DNA of 64,000 nt, taken from Trileptium ribeirensis. Its lineage: Eukaryota; Nematoda; Enoplea; Enoplida; Thoracostomopsidae. The stretch's first letter is position 1. Each line of letters begins with the position of its first letter. Made by a program: the position numbers and the translations under genes. This document shows, in pieces, positions 11,217 through 24,331 of the stretch. Under the pieces are notes generated by a model. The model made no database searches and had not been told where the DNA came from. It saw nothing but the letters and a program-made list of their open reading frames with translations. The DNA lies in NCBI GenBank assembly GCA_030248225.1, contig JASANE010020195.1:1-64000 (forward strand), read 5' to 3'.

Positions 11217-14193
11217 GAACATAGACGCTATATAAGGAGATTGACCGAAGAAGTGTCAAGACAAAACTTCACACAGTTTGTTTTTCTTTTATCGAAGGTT
11301 GTCGCCGTATCTTTACGTGTTTTGATTTCGTTTGTTACATTTTGCCCAGGAGGGTATTTCCGCGCGTATCATGCATGAAAGCGTAGCCTGGCCCTTTTTG
11401 AGTTTAAATTTTGCTAAATCGAGACATATTTTTGAACTGCAATGGCCGCCGTTGCGGGCGCTGGAGCGTCGGGTGGATACTCCTCGCGCCCGTATGTGGT
11501 GGTGCCCAAGAAGCGTCAAATTGTGATTTGAGTTTGCTTACGCTCGACTGGTTCCCGTAACCACTGGGCATCATTTGCGAGGTGTCAAAGAAAACGCCAG
11601 GTGGTTAGTGTTCTGCGATTCTGTTTCAGAAGGGAGAGTCTCACGAAGTAAGGAGAAAGAGTTTCACACTGTGTGTTGGATCTATAAACCCGGAGTTAGT
11701 TGTGACCGAAGTCAGAATTATTCGGAACCTCCAGTTAAATTCAAGCCGCGCCCTCGTGAGCTTTTATCGTTACTAGTAACTGGCCTTTCATCAAACTCGT
11801 AACGTATACGCTCATGCCGTGCAGCGAAGGTCAGGAGCCTAGTCAATCTCTTCGCAAGTATACTAGCGCTCCTGAGAGCCGGGTGGGTTTTCCGGTGGTT
11901 GGGCTATGTCACTAGCGATGCATCCCTAGACATGGGATGACACGTCGTTGGACCTCGGATAGTCCCTTTTCTTCTCTCAATAAGCTCACCAAAAAGCTCT
12001 ACCGATGAAATTTTTGAAAAAAGAGCCTCTGTTTAGCGGGATTCCGATCTCGTGCCGGCTGCTGTTGCGCAAATGGCTCCAGGTTTATCCCAAATAAATA
12101 GAGAAATGGGAGTAGTGAACATTTTTAGGATGTAGTTGGGTATAGATATATGTATTTATAAATACATAGGAAACAGATATGGTGAGAGTGGTGTTGAGAG
12201 AGGATGGAGTCAGCTGCGAACTAGGTCGATGAGTTGATTTCCAATACATCAAAAAATAACTATCGTTGAAGCCTCGATAAAATTCGAGATATACCCTTGT
12301 GAGATTTTTCTATTTGTTGAGAAAGAAATGAACCTTTTAGTTTTGACGGGGGGCGCCGGTAGGGAGACTCGTCCTCATTCTGAATTGAGCTTACCTTAGA
12401 CGGCAAGGCGCTGCTATCCCGAATGCAGGATGACGCGCTACGGCGCAACTAATCTCGTTAATTAACTAACTTTCAGATATTCTTCCGCGACATTGAAATT
12501 CTAAAATAAACTAAAATATAACGATCAGGAGCGAGGTGGCAATCTTACTTCGAGATCCGTTACGTAAGTGGTCCCGGGTCGGTCATAAATTGCTTAACGA
12601 CTTGCTTCGTTTCAAAGAAATTAGAAGATGGAGTCAGTTGCGACCCGAGTCACGGGAAACTTGAATATATATATTAAAGAATAGTCGTCGAAGCTACCAA
12701 TTTAATTCGTTTATTTTTTGGTAAGATTTTGGCAATGATGTAGACCTCCATACGCAAAAGCCTAGACACACGCTCTCAATCCGCATGGAGACAGTAGGGA
12801 GCCACGTCACTGTTTTAACTGAGATTGAATACAGTGGGCAGGTAACGTTACTCTTAATTCAAGGGGAAGCGACATCAGCCCTCGAATAATTCTCTCCCAT
12901 TTATCTCTCAATTAATACGGCGTTTACGTTATGGTTCCCACCACGTGGAAGTTTTGTCTACGTAACACCACTAACAATATAGTGTACAGAACAGCACCAC
13001 TGTATGCTAAGCAATTATATATGGTGTTTCGAACACCATCACCGTTTATATACGGTTTCACGGGGACCGTCAACTTCCATCTAGCATGATTAAGGTTTAC
13101 CTTGTTGTTTTTTTCAGTTTTACGGAGAAAATATAGTGTAATTTTTGTCCACGTACTTGCTATATAAAGCTTTAAATAGCTTAGTTTATGGGATACAATC
13201 GATGCGAATAAATAATTTGAAATTTCAATTAATTTTTCCACTTTTTTTAAACAACTATTCAAAGATAGGGAGTCGAAGACACCGTAGAGTAATGTACACA
13301 TGTATTAGTAGTGTCCGCGACACCATTGCTTGTGTTGCATAGTATATATATCCTTACGACTACCATGCACCATGGTTTGGTAGTGATCACACAGAGACAA
13401 ATCTTAAATATGGCGGGTGTGTAAAACGTAACTCCGCATAAGGCTTGACGAGGGAAATTTTTAAAGATGAAAGGGTGTGCAGGTAGGCTGGAAGGTCACG
13501 ATCTCGTCGAAACCGGCGTGCGTGGCTCCATGCTGTATTGGTCATGTAAGGTACCAGCAACTTTCTGAGCAAAATTTTATTACGGATATGGTTGCAGGTA
13601 GAGAGTAAAGCGACAGTCAGTGGCACTGTATTCGTTTTAGCCTAGCGAAGATGGGAAACTGATCGAAACTGTTTTACAATAAATAATGTACATTAAATCT
13701 TAGGGTTTAGCAAAGGCCGGCCCAGAAATTGGAGGTTTGGGGACCCCATTCAATTACCAAAAGGATAGGACCTCACCTGTCGACCTCGCAGATCGGGGTG
13801 GGACACTCTTTAATATATATATATTGCTACTATTTGCAATGTACACACGTTACGTATTTGTTTGTCTATTAGTCCTTAACACCGCCAGTAAGGTGAGTTA
13901 AACGCTATAAAAGGTCGCCAAATGTGCGAAAACAAAAATTGAATCAAAAGTAGAAATTTTTTATTTCTTGAAACTAACTAATATAACAAAATAATGAAAA
14001 GAGCCATAAACGACAAAATTGAGCAGAGCATTTCTGCAAGGGTTCTAAAACACTTGGCCAAATTTCGTGGATTTAGGTTCACTGAAAAACCTAAAATCTT
14101 AAACCAGCTGTAAAAAACCTGGTGCCGTCGCAGACTAGGACATCATCCCGAATGTGAGACACTGTATTCTTATTGTGCGACATCATACCCATA
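11217..14193. other. gene-free stretch with weak internal repeats
   Basis: Two related segments, each beginning GATGGAGTCAG(C/T)TGCGA, lie at about 12203 and 12628, each followed by AATA(A/G)TCGT(T/C)GAAGC-like sequence. This looks like a diverged duplication about 425 bp apart. ATGGTGTTTCGAACACCAT at 13021-13039 is a near-perfect palindrome. An open minus frame at 12924-13301 has no recognisable domain and is not called. Confidence 0.4.
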
Positions 14194-15784
14194 ATGTGCG
14201 ACACATAAAAACAGACTTCTAGTTAATAGGTTTTGAGTTTATAAAAGTTTAGAATTTCAGTAATTATCTAGCTAATGTGTTAACAGGCTCGGATAGAATC
14301 GCAAAAAGTCAAAATCTTAAAAAACCAGAAACACCAGTCGGAGGTACAAGCTGCTAGAAAAGTGCTTAGAATCCATACCGCCTTATGAAGTACCAATATA
14401 TTCATAAACAATCTATGCAAAAGAAGTATCTTTTAGTGGTTTTTTCACCACAGCTTTTATGCTGCCATTGATTACACTCATTACACTGGATCCAGTTTTT
14501 TCTATCGCTTACATCGTACGGCCAATTGCACACCTTGCAGTACCATGGCGTCTCTTTGCTTACTTCAATTCCGTGTGAGACACTGCCTTTCGTAGTGTAA
14601 CGCTGATCTGGCAGTATTTTTGCTTTTTTCTTACCAACCGATTCAATGTGCCCTGTCCAGTTAAATTTACCGGAACTAACCAGCGTGGACATGTTTCTAT
14701 GACCCGCGAAACCTTTGACAGCTGTGGCGTCACAGAATAAAATGTTTTTTTCATGTTCCATCCACGGTGGGCTAGAAACAACTGCGACGCCCCCACTTTT
14801 CCCTATTGCTGTGCCTATCTAAAGTTCTTCCGAATAAACAGAAGACACCTCTGGTTCAAGTACATTATTGAAAATTTCCATGGGCTGGTGGATCGTATTA
14901 ATAAAATCGACTGGTGGTGTTGTTGATACAAAAGCGCTAAGTAGATTTTGCAGCGCGTTACCTTCTTCAGTTACGACGATCAATCTAAATATAAGAGTTG
15001 ACAGGGTCTTCACGTAAAGAAAAGCATAATCAGAGCGTGAAAAGTAGTGGAAATTCTGTGTTGCAGGGGTGAAATCTTTTAAATTCCGTCTGTGTGTGAT
15101 CCGTCATAACTAATGAACGACTTGACCAATTTTCATGATCTTGGGCTCATTCGAACAAGGCATATATAGTCGATCCCCAGCGTTTTTGCTTTGGCGTTTG
15201 GTTCCGGGGTCAAAATGCGGGTTTTTTTGCCTATTTTACCCAATTTTAGTGCACTTCACGAAAGCAAGATTATACGTGAGTAAACTTAAAGTTAGCCCGC
15301 CAACTATCCTATTTTGCCATTACCGATATCGAATCGTAAACCCTTGTTAGGAAAAAAGGCTTAATTTTATTCGGTTTTTCGCTAACCGGAAATTGGCAAA
15401 ATCAAATTCAAGCGCCAGAAGTTAGACTTGTGTTCTAACAGAATTTCGACGGTTTCAATTTGCAGATATTCTGTTCCCCAATACCTAATAATTTAATTGG
15501 AATTATTCAGTGTTCGCGAATAAATTTAATGGAAAAGTGACGTCACAATCAATTCGATCCTATACTTAAGCTCTCGGTGTCGCGAACAGCAAGCTCTTAA
15601 CGAATTAAAGGGCACGCGGGGGCAGTGTCTTAAATATCATTCAAGATTGACTTCATTCAGTCTCCACCGGGCTGTCCAAAAAGTGGGAGTGTCCACACTG
15701 TTGCTGTGTAACTTACAATACATCCTGTGTGGCTGTCGAATATTAGGACCTGTGGCACATTTGGAAAATTTTGCTGTCGCACAT
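14194..15784 (-). mobile_element. possible degenerate DNA element enclosing a zinc-finger ORF
   Basis: ATGTGCGACA at 14194-14203 has its exact reverse complement TGTCGCACAT at 15775-15784. Related variants (ATTGTGCGACATCAT near 14172, CTGTGGCACAT near 15750) cluster at the same two ends. The interval contains the broken zinc-finger ORF on the minus strand. Inference: the inverted motifs are remnants of terminal or subterminal repeats of a DNA transposon. No target duplication was identified, so the boundaries are uncertain. Confidence 0.35.
14402..15013 (-). pseudogene. PHD-like zinc-finger protein, C-terminal part, one in-frame stop
   Basis: Two stretches in the same minus frame (15013-14819 and on to 14402) are separated only by a TAG at 14819-14821; the frame would encode about 203 residues. 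The C-terminus contains 'WYCKVCNWPYDVSDRKNWIQ', then C-x2-C, 'WQHKSCGE' and a final 'FFCIDCL', a C4-H-C3-like pattern typical of a small PHD-type finger. Established: fingers of this kind close the C-terminus of some pogo/Tigger-like transposases and related domesticated genes, just after a basic segment like the 'GKKKAKILPD' seen here. No DDE catalytic segment is visible upstream, so assignment to that family is inference. It may also be the last exon of a host zinc-finger gene. Confidence 0.45.
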
Positions 15785-18387
15785 CAGGAAATTTCGGTTA
15801 AAGTCAATTTACAACAACTCTAATTTATCTAAATTAAAAATGGAGGATATGGTAATATAGATACTATCACGGGCTTCAACATGATACCAAAATCAACGGC
15901 CTGCTTACAGAACGGCGGATTTCGTACCTAAAAACTAAGACGTAACATTTATATTTACTAAAGATATTGAGCGTCAAATAATATGACGTAAAATGGAAAT
16001 TAATAATAAAAACAACACAGCGTTCTAGAGCTAATGACGATCTGCCTATTGAGGCTAAATTACACTATGTTTTCTAAAGTGGTGACGAATGCAGCTGTAA
16101 AGTTAAACACTGCGTAGCTCATTAGGGTGTGACGCAGATTATGAAAGTTTACTATATACTTAAATTGATGTCTCCTACACCATATGTTCCATTATATGGG
16201 ATCTTTTTAGCCCACCCTCAAGTCGAAATTTGTGTTAATTATAAACATATATACAGCGATTTTTGGCACCACTCGACTCAGTTCAACGAGTTGGTTCAGA
16301 AAATATCTATTTTAGCCAGTTTTAAGACAATCTTATTTGCTTTGTATGGTATATTTTGGCGCCCAAAAACTCCGTTGCCAAATGAGTGGAATAGTGGTAG
16401 TGTTACATAATTCTTTTGTCAGCCTCAAAGATCCTTCACACGAAACAGTTAAATTTACGTGGCCACCAGCTATTTAAACGACAATCTTTGTCGTAGTCCT
16501 ATCACTGAGTCGCATCTACGAAATACCTGTCTGGCTCATTATTTCAGGTAATTTTTAGGATATATGCACTCATAAATCTAATCGCGGATTCAACGGTGCC
16601 CTTCATCTATTACTCCATTCCATACAGTTACAGCTGGGTTTGCCTTGAGCCCGTTTTGATAACCATCCGTGAGGCCCAATTACCAGCGTGTTTGCCGCCC
16701 AGTCGCCTATCGCTTCCTTGTAACATATTATCAACACCGCGATCGTTTTACTTGTCCGCAGATCCTGTGATAAAATTACACCAGCACATGTCAATGCGAT
16801 ATGACATTAATCAAAATACATTATGGTCCTTTCGGTCATACCCCAGCCCGAAAATAGTGACTTTCAATATAGAGATAATTTTGATACAAATCCACTCAGC
16901 GCGACAAGGCGGTTGAGAATATATCCCGGCCGGCTTTGATATTTTTTCTATTATTTTGGGTTTCCAATGGTCTCAAAATTTTCTCCATAAATTAATGTAT
17001 AATTATATATATTACTTGAAACACAATAAAAACTGTCGAATGGTGCAAAAATAGCCGAATCGGATCATTAACAACTTACGCTCAGCCTAAGTCGTTAATA
17101 TATGAACCGATTCCGCGATCCTTTGCACTATCCGATTCAGTTCGCCAATGCGGTTCTAACGATTACATGAATTTATCGAGAAAATTTTGCGTACCAAAGA
17201 AACCACTGAAACCAAAAAATGTTGTCACGAAACCGGCTGAAATTAATATATTATGAACCGCCTCGTCGAGTGGCATCAAAATCTTCAAAATTAACCATTT
17301 TAGGGATGACGGTATAATCGAAAAGATCCACTGATAATGGGATTCATCAAAATTTTATTAACAACGAAGGTGTAATCATGAGTAACTATATGTGTTCGAC
17401 AGGTGGCCGCTAGCAGATATTCTTCAAGGCCCACTATGATTCCACAGGCAAACTTAGTATGCAACGAATCTTTCTCGAGCTCAATTTAAATGAATGTATC
17501 GATATCTAATCACGATGTGTTATTAGCCAGCCACCGAACACATCCTTCCCGACATGGCATTTCGTCAAGCCTCCCGACATTTGGACTAGCGCATGTGGTC
17601 GATCGAACGCCGTGGTCTCACTCATGCTTGCTGCGAAACTGTCTAGGCTTAGTCCAACAGTGGCGAGCACTTACTCACAATCGAAGCCACCTCGGGTACT
17701 AAACCTGGCCAAACAACGAATATTTGAGTGCGGGACACGGGTCGTGGAGAATAAACACTCTTCCTGTGAGAACCAAAATGCATGCTCAAAAATCATTTTC
17801 GTACAAACAGGTGTTTTGGAGTATTAGTATCCCAAAGCTGACACACAGGGCACTTAGAAAACATTCTGGTACTTCCTATTTCGTGTAGGACATGAGGGCC
17901 TCCGAATTCGTACTCATGCAGCAAAGACTCCGAGCTATGACACGCAAACATTCCCGACGATTATACCTATAGTTGGTAATTTGATAAACTTGAGTTGACT
18001 TCGAGAGTACACCTTTAGTTTATCAGGCAATTTTTTCTTTGAAATTTTTGTTTATGTTATCTATAAATTTATGATCCTTATAGCCCAAAGCACCTCTTTG
18101 ACCTCTCAGGTTATATCCTTTAATTCTATTATGTAGCAGTAAGATGGCATGCATCTTCCATTCATTAAGGTTATTTCTGTTGAGAAAGCTTTACTTTTAC
18201 AGAACTTTGTTTATATATTGGTTAATTCCATGACGAAAATTAAATTTAACATCAAAATTAGTCGATAAGGCCAATGGTTTTCATTTTCTCCACAATTCAA
18301 CATTATTTCGAAATATTTTGCAAAAATGTAGGGATTAATTTGTGTCGAAACGTGACATGAAATACATCACACATTTATAATAATATA
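15785..18387. other. gene-free stretch downstream of the NAA50 homologue
   Basis: AT-rich DNA with no recognisable protein, RNA or repeat. Minor GC-richer islands near 16.6 and 17.5 kb show no clear relation to the dispersed repeat family. Confidence 0.4.
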
Positions 18388-18393
18388 TTTATT
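18388..18393 (-). promoter_or_regulatory. candidate polyadenylation signal AATAAA for NAA50
   Basis: The minus strand reads AATAAA about 150 nt downstream of the NAA50 stop codon at 18547. Spacing is plausible for a 3' UTR, but AT-rich sequence produces this hexamer by chance. Confidence 0.35.
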
Positions 18394-18546
18394 GTTTAAC
18401 AAAGTTCATCGATGCAATTAATTCCATCCAAGAACGCTACTGATCACACAATTATTGAGGCATGATATAGTTCATTCTGGGCACTTAATTTTACTAAAAG
18501 ATGACGAATTGAGCCACAACTCAATATTTCATTATGTCTGTTGTGT

Positions 18547-18808
18547 TCAAACCTTTCCATTTTGTGATGATTCTGTATCGTTCGAATTATTAGGTTGCCT
18601 ATTTTCGTCACCGGCTGGAACAGACTTCGTTTCTTGTACACCAAGATTTGTAATCTTCGGGAGGATCGGGTCCGATTGCAAATCGCGAAACAGAACAAAC
18701 GCGTCGGCTGGTTGTATTCTTTTGTAGTAGTTTTTCATTCGTTCGACAACTTTAAACCCAAAGCGGTCATAAAATGCAAGAGCACTATCGTTGCTTACTT
18801 GAACATGC
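18547..18808 (-). CDS. NAA50: N-alpha-acetyltransferase 50 homologue, last coding exon
   Basis: The exon starts after a good acceptor (TTGTGTTTCTTCAG, AG at 18810-18809) with one base completing a codon, then reads 'HVQVSNDSALAFYDRFGF' and 'NYYKRIQPADAFVL', ending in a hydrophilic Ser/Asn/Gln-rich tail and a stop at 18547. These blocks match the C-terminal half of the NAA50/San GNAT domain, where animal proteins have HVQ(I/V)xNxxAxxFYxxFGF and NYYKRIxPADAxVL. Family role: NAA50 transfers acetyl from acetyl-CoA to the N-terminus of nascent or processed Met-starting proteins, partly in the ribosome-bound NatA/NatE assembly, and is needed for sister-chromatid cohesion in flies. The tail after the GNAT fold is about 35 residues and not conserved. 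The other exons lie upstream at 31905-32024 and 33527-33663. Confidence 0.9.
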
Positions 18809-19212
18809 CTGAAGAAACACAACTATTACACTGTACAATACTTGCCAAAATGGTTCTTTCGCTCGAAAGGAATTCGTAAACATAAATTGTATTAACTTCG
18901 AAATTTCCAGTGATCCAATCGCTCGCAGCATGCTCGTGAGATATACGACAGAGCTTATTGCGAATTCTGCATCTACATAGGGATGTTGAGAGTATGTTTC
19001 TGTATTTCCGCTGCGTGTACAGCTGCAGCAAAAATAAAATTTCTCCAATTTTGCTACAAAATCGCTTTTTCGGGGCTGTTTTTACATAGTGGAAATAAAA
19101 AAACTTGGCAAGAGGCGATGAAACGGGGGAGCCCAAAATTTTGCCAGGGGCACGAAACCGGGAGCACTTGGTTTTTTCAACCGCCTCCACCAATTTGGAA
19201 AGCACAGTTTCT

Positions 19213-19231
19213 GAGCTGGGGCCCCCAGCTC
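19213..19231. repeat. 19-bp palindrome
   Basis: GAGCTGGGG-C-CCCCAGCTC is a perfect palindrome with a single central base. It sits in a short GC-richer patch (about 19120-19320) with repeated GGGGGAGCCC/GGGGCACG-like motifs, within the NAA50 intron tract. Confidence 0.6.
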
Positions 19232-19477
19232 CAATCTGGAAATACCTGGAGGACTTCACCAGTTTAACCGAGGGTAGGAATTTGTGCCCCCAGGTCAACT
19301 GGGATTTATGATTGCATGTTTCCCCGTTTTTCAAGCATTTACAAAGTTTTTTTGCGTAGGTACGGTAAATGCGTATTTATGAAGGCTGCGCTTCATTTTA
19401 CTTAAGACTTTGGGCGATGATTTTTGATGTCACATTAAAATACATTCACGGACAAAAAAGTGCATAAAAACAGAAAC

Positions 19478-19648
19478 CGAAACGCGAACGCAACCGAACG
19501 TTAGAACGTTCGTTTGCAAACGATAGTAAACGTAAACGAATTTCACATGTTTGTGCACGAATGTTTTGCCTTCGGTTATAAACAAACATAAACACAACTG
19601 TTTGTAACGTTCGTTCATAAATGATCGTTGTTGCGTTCGTTCATGCAA
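19478..19648. repeat. AACG/CGTT-rich imperfect inverted repeat
   Basis: The left arm is rich in GAACG/AACCGAACG and the right arm in CGTTCGTT (TAACGTTCGTTCATAAATG and GTTGCGTTCGTTCATGC). GAACGTTAGAACGTTC at about 19496-19511 is itself nearly palindromic. It is probably the core of a small fold-back element. No target duplication could be defined. Confidence 0.45.
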
Positions 19649-22600
19649 TGTTCAGCAGTATGCAAATAAAAGATTGACACATCTCAATATTTCGATGAAT
19701 AATTATACAAATAGATTTTTAATCATTATTTCAAAAAAATTTTTTACGGTGTCTACATGAGTTTAAAATTCAACAAACAATGAGATTGTGTGTAAATGTG
19801 GTTAGAGTTCCTAAGTTACATAAAAAATGGTTTAAGTGGCAGTATATTTTTCCATCTAACTCCGAGTTTTTATATCTGATTATTTAAAAATTTACAAAGC
19901 ATTTACGAATAGATAGATTTGAGTACTTTATACACTGCCTGTATACAAGCCGAGCCATGATGATTTCAACAAAATGGCTTTGTCAACACTTCAATAATAA
20001 AATAATAACGTGTGCTATCCATAAATTCATGAAGCACTTATGAAGAGGTCTCTCTTGTTTTACACGTCGCTTGTAAACTAGCCGAGCTAGAACATCAATA
20101 AAATAATTTTGCCAACTTTAGAGGAGGTCAAAATTAAATTAACAATGTATGTTATTTCAGTGATGAATAAATTATACAAGCAATTCGCACAAAAGAGACA
20201 ATAGTGCCACTAACATAAATATCATGCAGAAAGAGAAATATCAAAATTTACTACAGATACAGGAATACTTCGTGACTTACAGAAATATACTTGTAATTTT
20301 TGGATCGTTTCTGCATAGATCGAACACATGTTCTAGCATAAGTGTTCCTAAAATTAGAGGCTCATCAAAACAGCCGAATGTTGAAATCAATTATCGAACC
20401 GCGCATTATACAAAGCGTCAGCAAGTTACGAAACCCTCAATAATTACCGTCACATTTTTAAAATATAGAACATACAAGGGCATCCACCATAATACCGTAT
20501 AATTAAAGGAAAAAATGTGGTTATATATTTCAAGAGACGGGCTTCAAAATTTGTAGTAAAATTAGTATATAACTAAACTGATTTAGCACAAACGTGCATA
20601 ACGCGTTCATTATGGTCTGTCAAAATTATACATATGTCGTCAGATATAGGCCCAAAATAATAGTAGAATCTCTCACGTGGCAGAAAAAAATATTCAAAAC
20701 GTTATAATTTTTGTGGTGTAGGCTAAGAATTCAAATTAAAACAATGTATGTAAACCTAAGTATAACAGTTGTAAGGCTTGACGCCCATGATGTACATATA
20801 TACATATAATTTATTAAATAAAACGGACAAAAATTTAATAACGTAAAAAGACCAAATTCGCTAAAACAACTTTAAAAAATTTGCTGTTGAACTATGATAC
20901 AGTTTCAAGCAAGAAAAGACTAAGAATGACTTGAAGATTTCACCTTCGGTGCAATTTCGTGCAATGACACACAAAATAAATAACTAATTTCAGCTTTGAA
21001 TTATGGTTCATCATTTCCCGTTCACAAACTGAAGCATTCACCAAAATTTATATTCACCACACACACAAAACCTCAACAGCATTCAGTAAAAGTAATTACT
21101 GCATATTTGCTAAGCGGACAATCTTACGGGGGTAATCTACCGGAATGTAGATGTCACTCCATGATATTGTGCTCTGCCCCAAAATTTCCAGCTACCGTAG
21201 AAATTTCTCGCAGACTATGTTTGCAAAAAGTTTACCTGCAGCAGTTCAAAACTGCAAAATTTTGTGCATGCATGGTTTACCGTGTAAGAATATTCTCAAT
21301 GTATGGCTGGTGCACAGTAAAATATGTCTAGAACTTTCACACAAAAAGCATCTTTATCCACACTTCGCATTCAGACGAATGTACTGATGCAACTACGATA
21401 TCGTGGGATGCAAAGCCTACGCTTGTGCCCCCTGTTTAAACCGGGGGCGCATTCAAGGCCTCCGGCTTCACAGTTTTGTGACCATGTGAACAAGTTTTTT
21501 CTAAGTAATGTTTAGTATTTCTTTAAAAATGGTTTCACAGTTGGATAACATCTAGAGGGCAATAGAACATATCGAAACCCGCCGACATAATCTAGCCGGC
21601 CTTCCGCCGTGGAGTGTCGTCTAAGTATGTATTCAAATATTTTCAGTAGTTTGTGATCTTTACTTAAGTAATACAAGTCTCAAGTTGCGACGGTAATTGA
21701 CAATATTTAGCTTTGTCACCAGCTTATTTGCTACGCTAAAATTATTATGACGCAGCAACTAAATACAATTCAACGAAAAAATTGAATAGACAGATTTTTT
21801 TTTCAATTAAACATTATGAAAGTATGCCACCTAACTAAATCTAAAATTCGTGGTCTCCTTTCCTAACCCACCCCGGAACAAGGGGGCAAACAACGCATAC
21901 CAACTGGCTAATTTTTCTGCGAATGAAGAACCAATGTATATCATTTACAAACTGTAGCGCACTGGATCCATAGCTCGCAAATACAATAATTTCGTTCACA
22001 GCATGCAGTAACTTAAAAATGCTACAAACCTATTCTATCGCTCTCTCTACGTACGAATAAATAATAAATTGAGAAATACCAAGATCTGAAAGCAATTGTA
22101 AACCTTTACACAAGGGCGTAGTCACGGGGTCTAAACTCTCTCTTCGGCCGCCAAGTTGTTTTCGTCGTTGGGATATCGTAGAAAGAGAGAAAAAACTAGT
22201 CACGGATAAAAATAAATGAACGAAAAGCGAAAGCAACAACGGTGGTGTCAAAACGTAAAGGGGAATCCTGGCCACTCCCCTGCATTTAGAGCATCTCAAA
22301 AAGGCTAAGAGACGCACAAAATTACTTTAAAACAGTAAAACCAACATGCTTAAATCGTTAATCAAGCCTATGACCCAATCGTTCCCACCCACACAAGTAG
22401 AAATACAGTCAAAATTATGTTTGAAAATTTAGGTTTTCGCACTAATATTCAAAGGTTGATTTATACCTCGAAATCGGCTGATCTGACAAAAAGTGTTGTA
22501 CACTAAGCCTATAAAGAGGATTCTTGTAACTTAAGATGGCAGTGGTATCAAATAGCCAAAATAACGAAGTTTTCAATTCATAAACTAATTTGGAAGTTAA

Positions 22601-23171
22601 AATATTACTATTCGACACAAGTGAAGTTTCAAACTTTTGGTCGCTAAGTCACTATATCAAGGTTTCCAATTCGGCTTTAGGAGTTTTTTCAAAATCGTAG
22701 AATTAAGCATTACACCGGCAAAATTATGCTATTTTCAGCACGTGATAAAACCATAGGACCCATTATGTCTTTCTCCATTGACCAAAAAGACGAAGGTTTT
22801 GAAATTTGTAACAACTTTATAACATAATAAAATTATACCTAATTTAATATATATCAATATTATAATTTGAAGCGTCATTTTTTCTCGTTATACGCACCTA
22901 TAGAATTATACCACCAAGTTTTTTAGGTCCACAGGTGGGTATGGATCGAAATATTTTTACGTGGATCCAAAAAATTTTGCTGGACTCACGCTTGACCCAG
23001 GGTAGTTTTGGCTATGGAGACATAGGGTCTGCTAATAAATTCTATTACAAAGTGCAGGCTTCCAGCCGTCTGTGCTTACATCTTTATATAGTTGCTTGCT
23101 GTTCACGGATGGCCCACATCGTTTGTCCTGGCTTGGGACAGGCAGAGAATAATTTATATATCTGTAATTAT

Positions 23172-24331
23172 CAGGGAGTAACCGGAATTCCGGTTCCGGC
23201 GAAAATCGTGTTCCGGTTCCGGTTCCGGCAAAGAGCAAAAACCATACCGGAACCGGAATTCCGGTTTAAAAATTTTGTTTGAAATTTTCCACGTTTTTTG
23301 CTTCATCCTGTAATCCAAACATATGTAATATATTATACAATAATCAAGCTCCAATACAACCAAGCAAAAGAAAAGATTAACTAACCAATTTGCCGTGTGA
23401 AACGTAAGTAGGGCACATAATTTGAGCAGGAATTTTTCATAATAACTTGCAGGATTTTGTTACATCAAAGCCAGGTCGATGCTTGTAGCAGCTATTTTAC
23501 ACATCCAGAAGTCTGTGGGATACGTTTGAATTAAACCGGTCCAACTCGGTAACAGAGTATGGCTTACGCAGAAGTACTTAGGGTATGCATGGCTAACATA
23601 AATTGCATCAAGCACCCGCCAGTGCGCTTGTAAACTTGGTAAATCAGTCTAAATTGAAGTAAACTAACGTTATCTGCAACGCAGCTAGAAACTGCTTTCT
23701 TGGCAATGAACTGTATTTATTGAAACTGTGCGAACAGCATCACAGTGTGTCTCATTTAGAGCGTTCTGATTAAAAAGTTATGATCATTATGATCTAACTG
23801 ACGGACACTGTTTGTCCAACGCTAGCCTAAACAGTGTCTCTGACCATTGATCAGAAAATTACCTTCTATCTATTATTTTCTCTTAGAATCATATAAACCA
23901 ATAATTTTAAGTTTCCTACAGAAGAACATGCAACAAACGTATGTGTAGTAAAGGGAGGCGACTGGAGACAGAGCGAAAGTGTGTATTCTACGCTCCAAGC
24001 TTTGTAAGCACATTCGATTTGACGCAGTATACGCAATGGTGTATAGTGGAAGTCATTTTTTGCTCTGAATGTCCAAAAACCGACATATTTGATCGATAAA
24101 TAAACATTATTAGCTTCCTCAGTCTCTTTAAAGTTTCAGAAAGGCAATAATACCATCGCAATACATTAAGTTTAATGTAAAAGTAATTTTTAATGCATTT
24201 TAAATCCACTATACCTTCATTTCTTCCATCATCTGTTTTACTATATATAAATTTCGAAGACCAGGTTCCGGTTCCGAATCCGGTTTAAATGGACGGTTCC
24301 GGTTGCTGGTTCCGGTTCCGGTTATTCCCTG
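23172..24331 (+). mobile_element. hAT-like non-autonomous element, family A copy 1 (complete)
   Basis: Begins CAGGGAGTAACCGGAATTCCGG and ends with the reverse complement of CAGGGAATAACCGGAACCGG. It is flanked on both sides by GTAATTAT (23164-23171 and 24332-24339), a perfect 8-bp target duplication. The ends carry repeated CCGGTTCCGG motifs, which in hAT elements are typical transposase-binding subterminal repeats. The 1160 bp hold no transposase; frames inside are short and differ among copies. This is the best-preserved reference copy. It lies within the NAA50 intron tract. Confidence 0.9.

Noticed and set aside
12924..13301. 125-codon minus-strand frame
   Set aside because: No recognisable domain, AT-driven composition, overlaps a palindromic repeat; treated as chance.
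18889..18965. Candidate missing NAA50 exon
   Set aside because: The frame with 'GNFEVNTIYV' has no in-phase donor to the next exon, and the frame that splices in phase has weak similarity and loses the Gly after the acetyl-CoA loop; not called as CDS.
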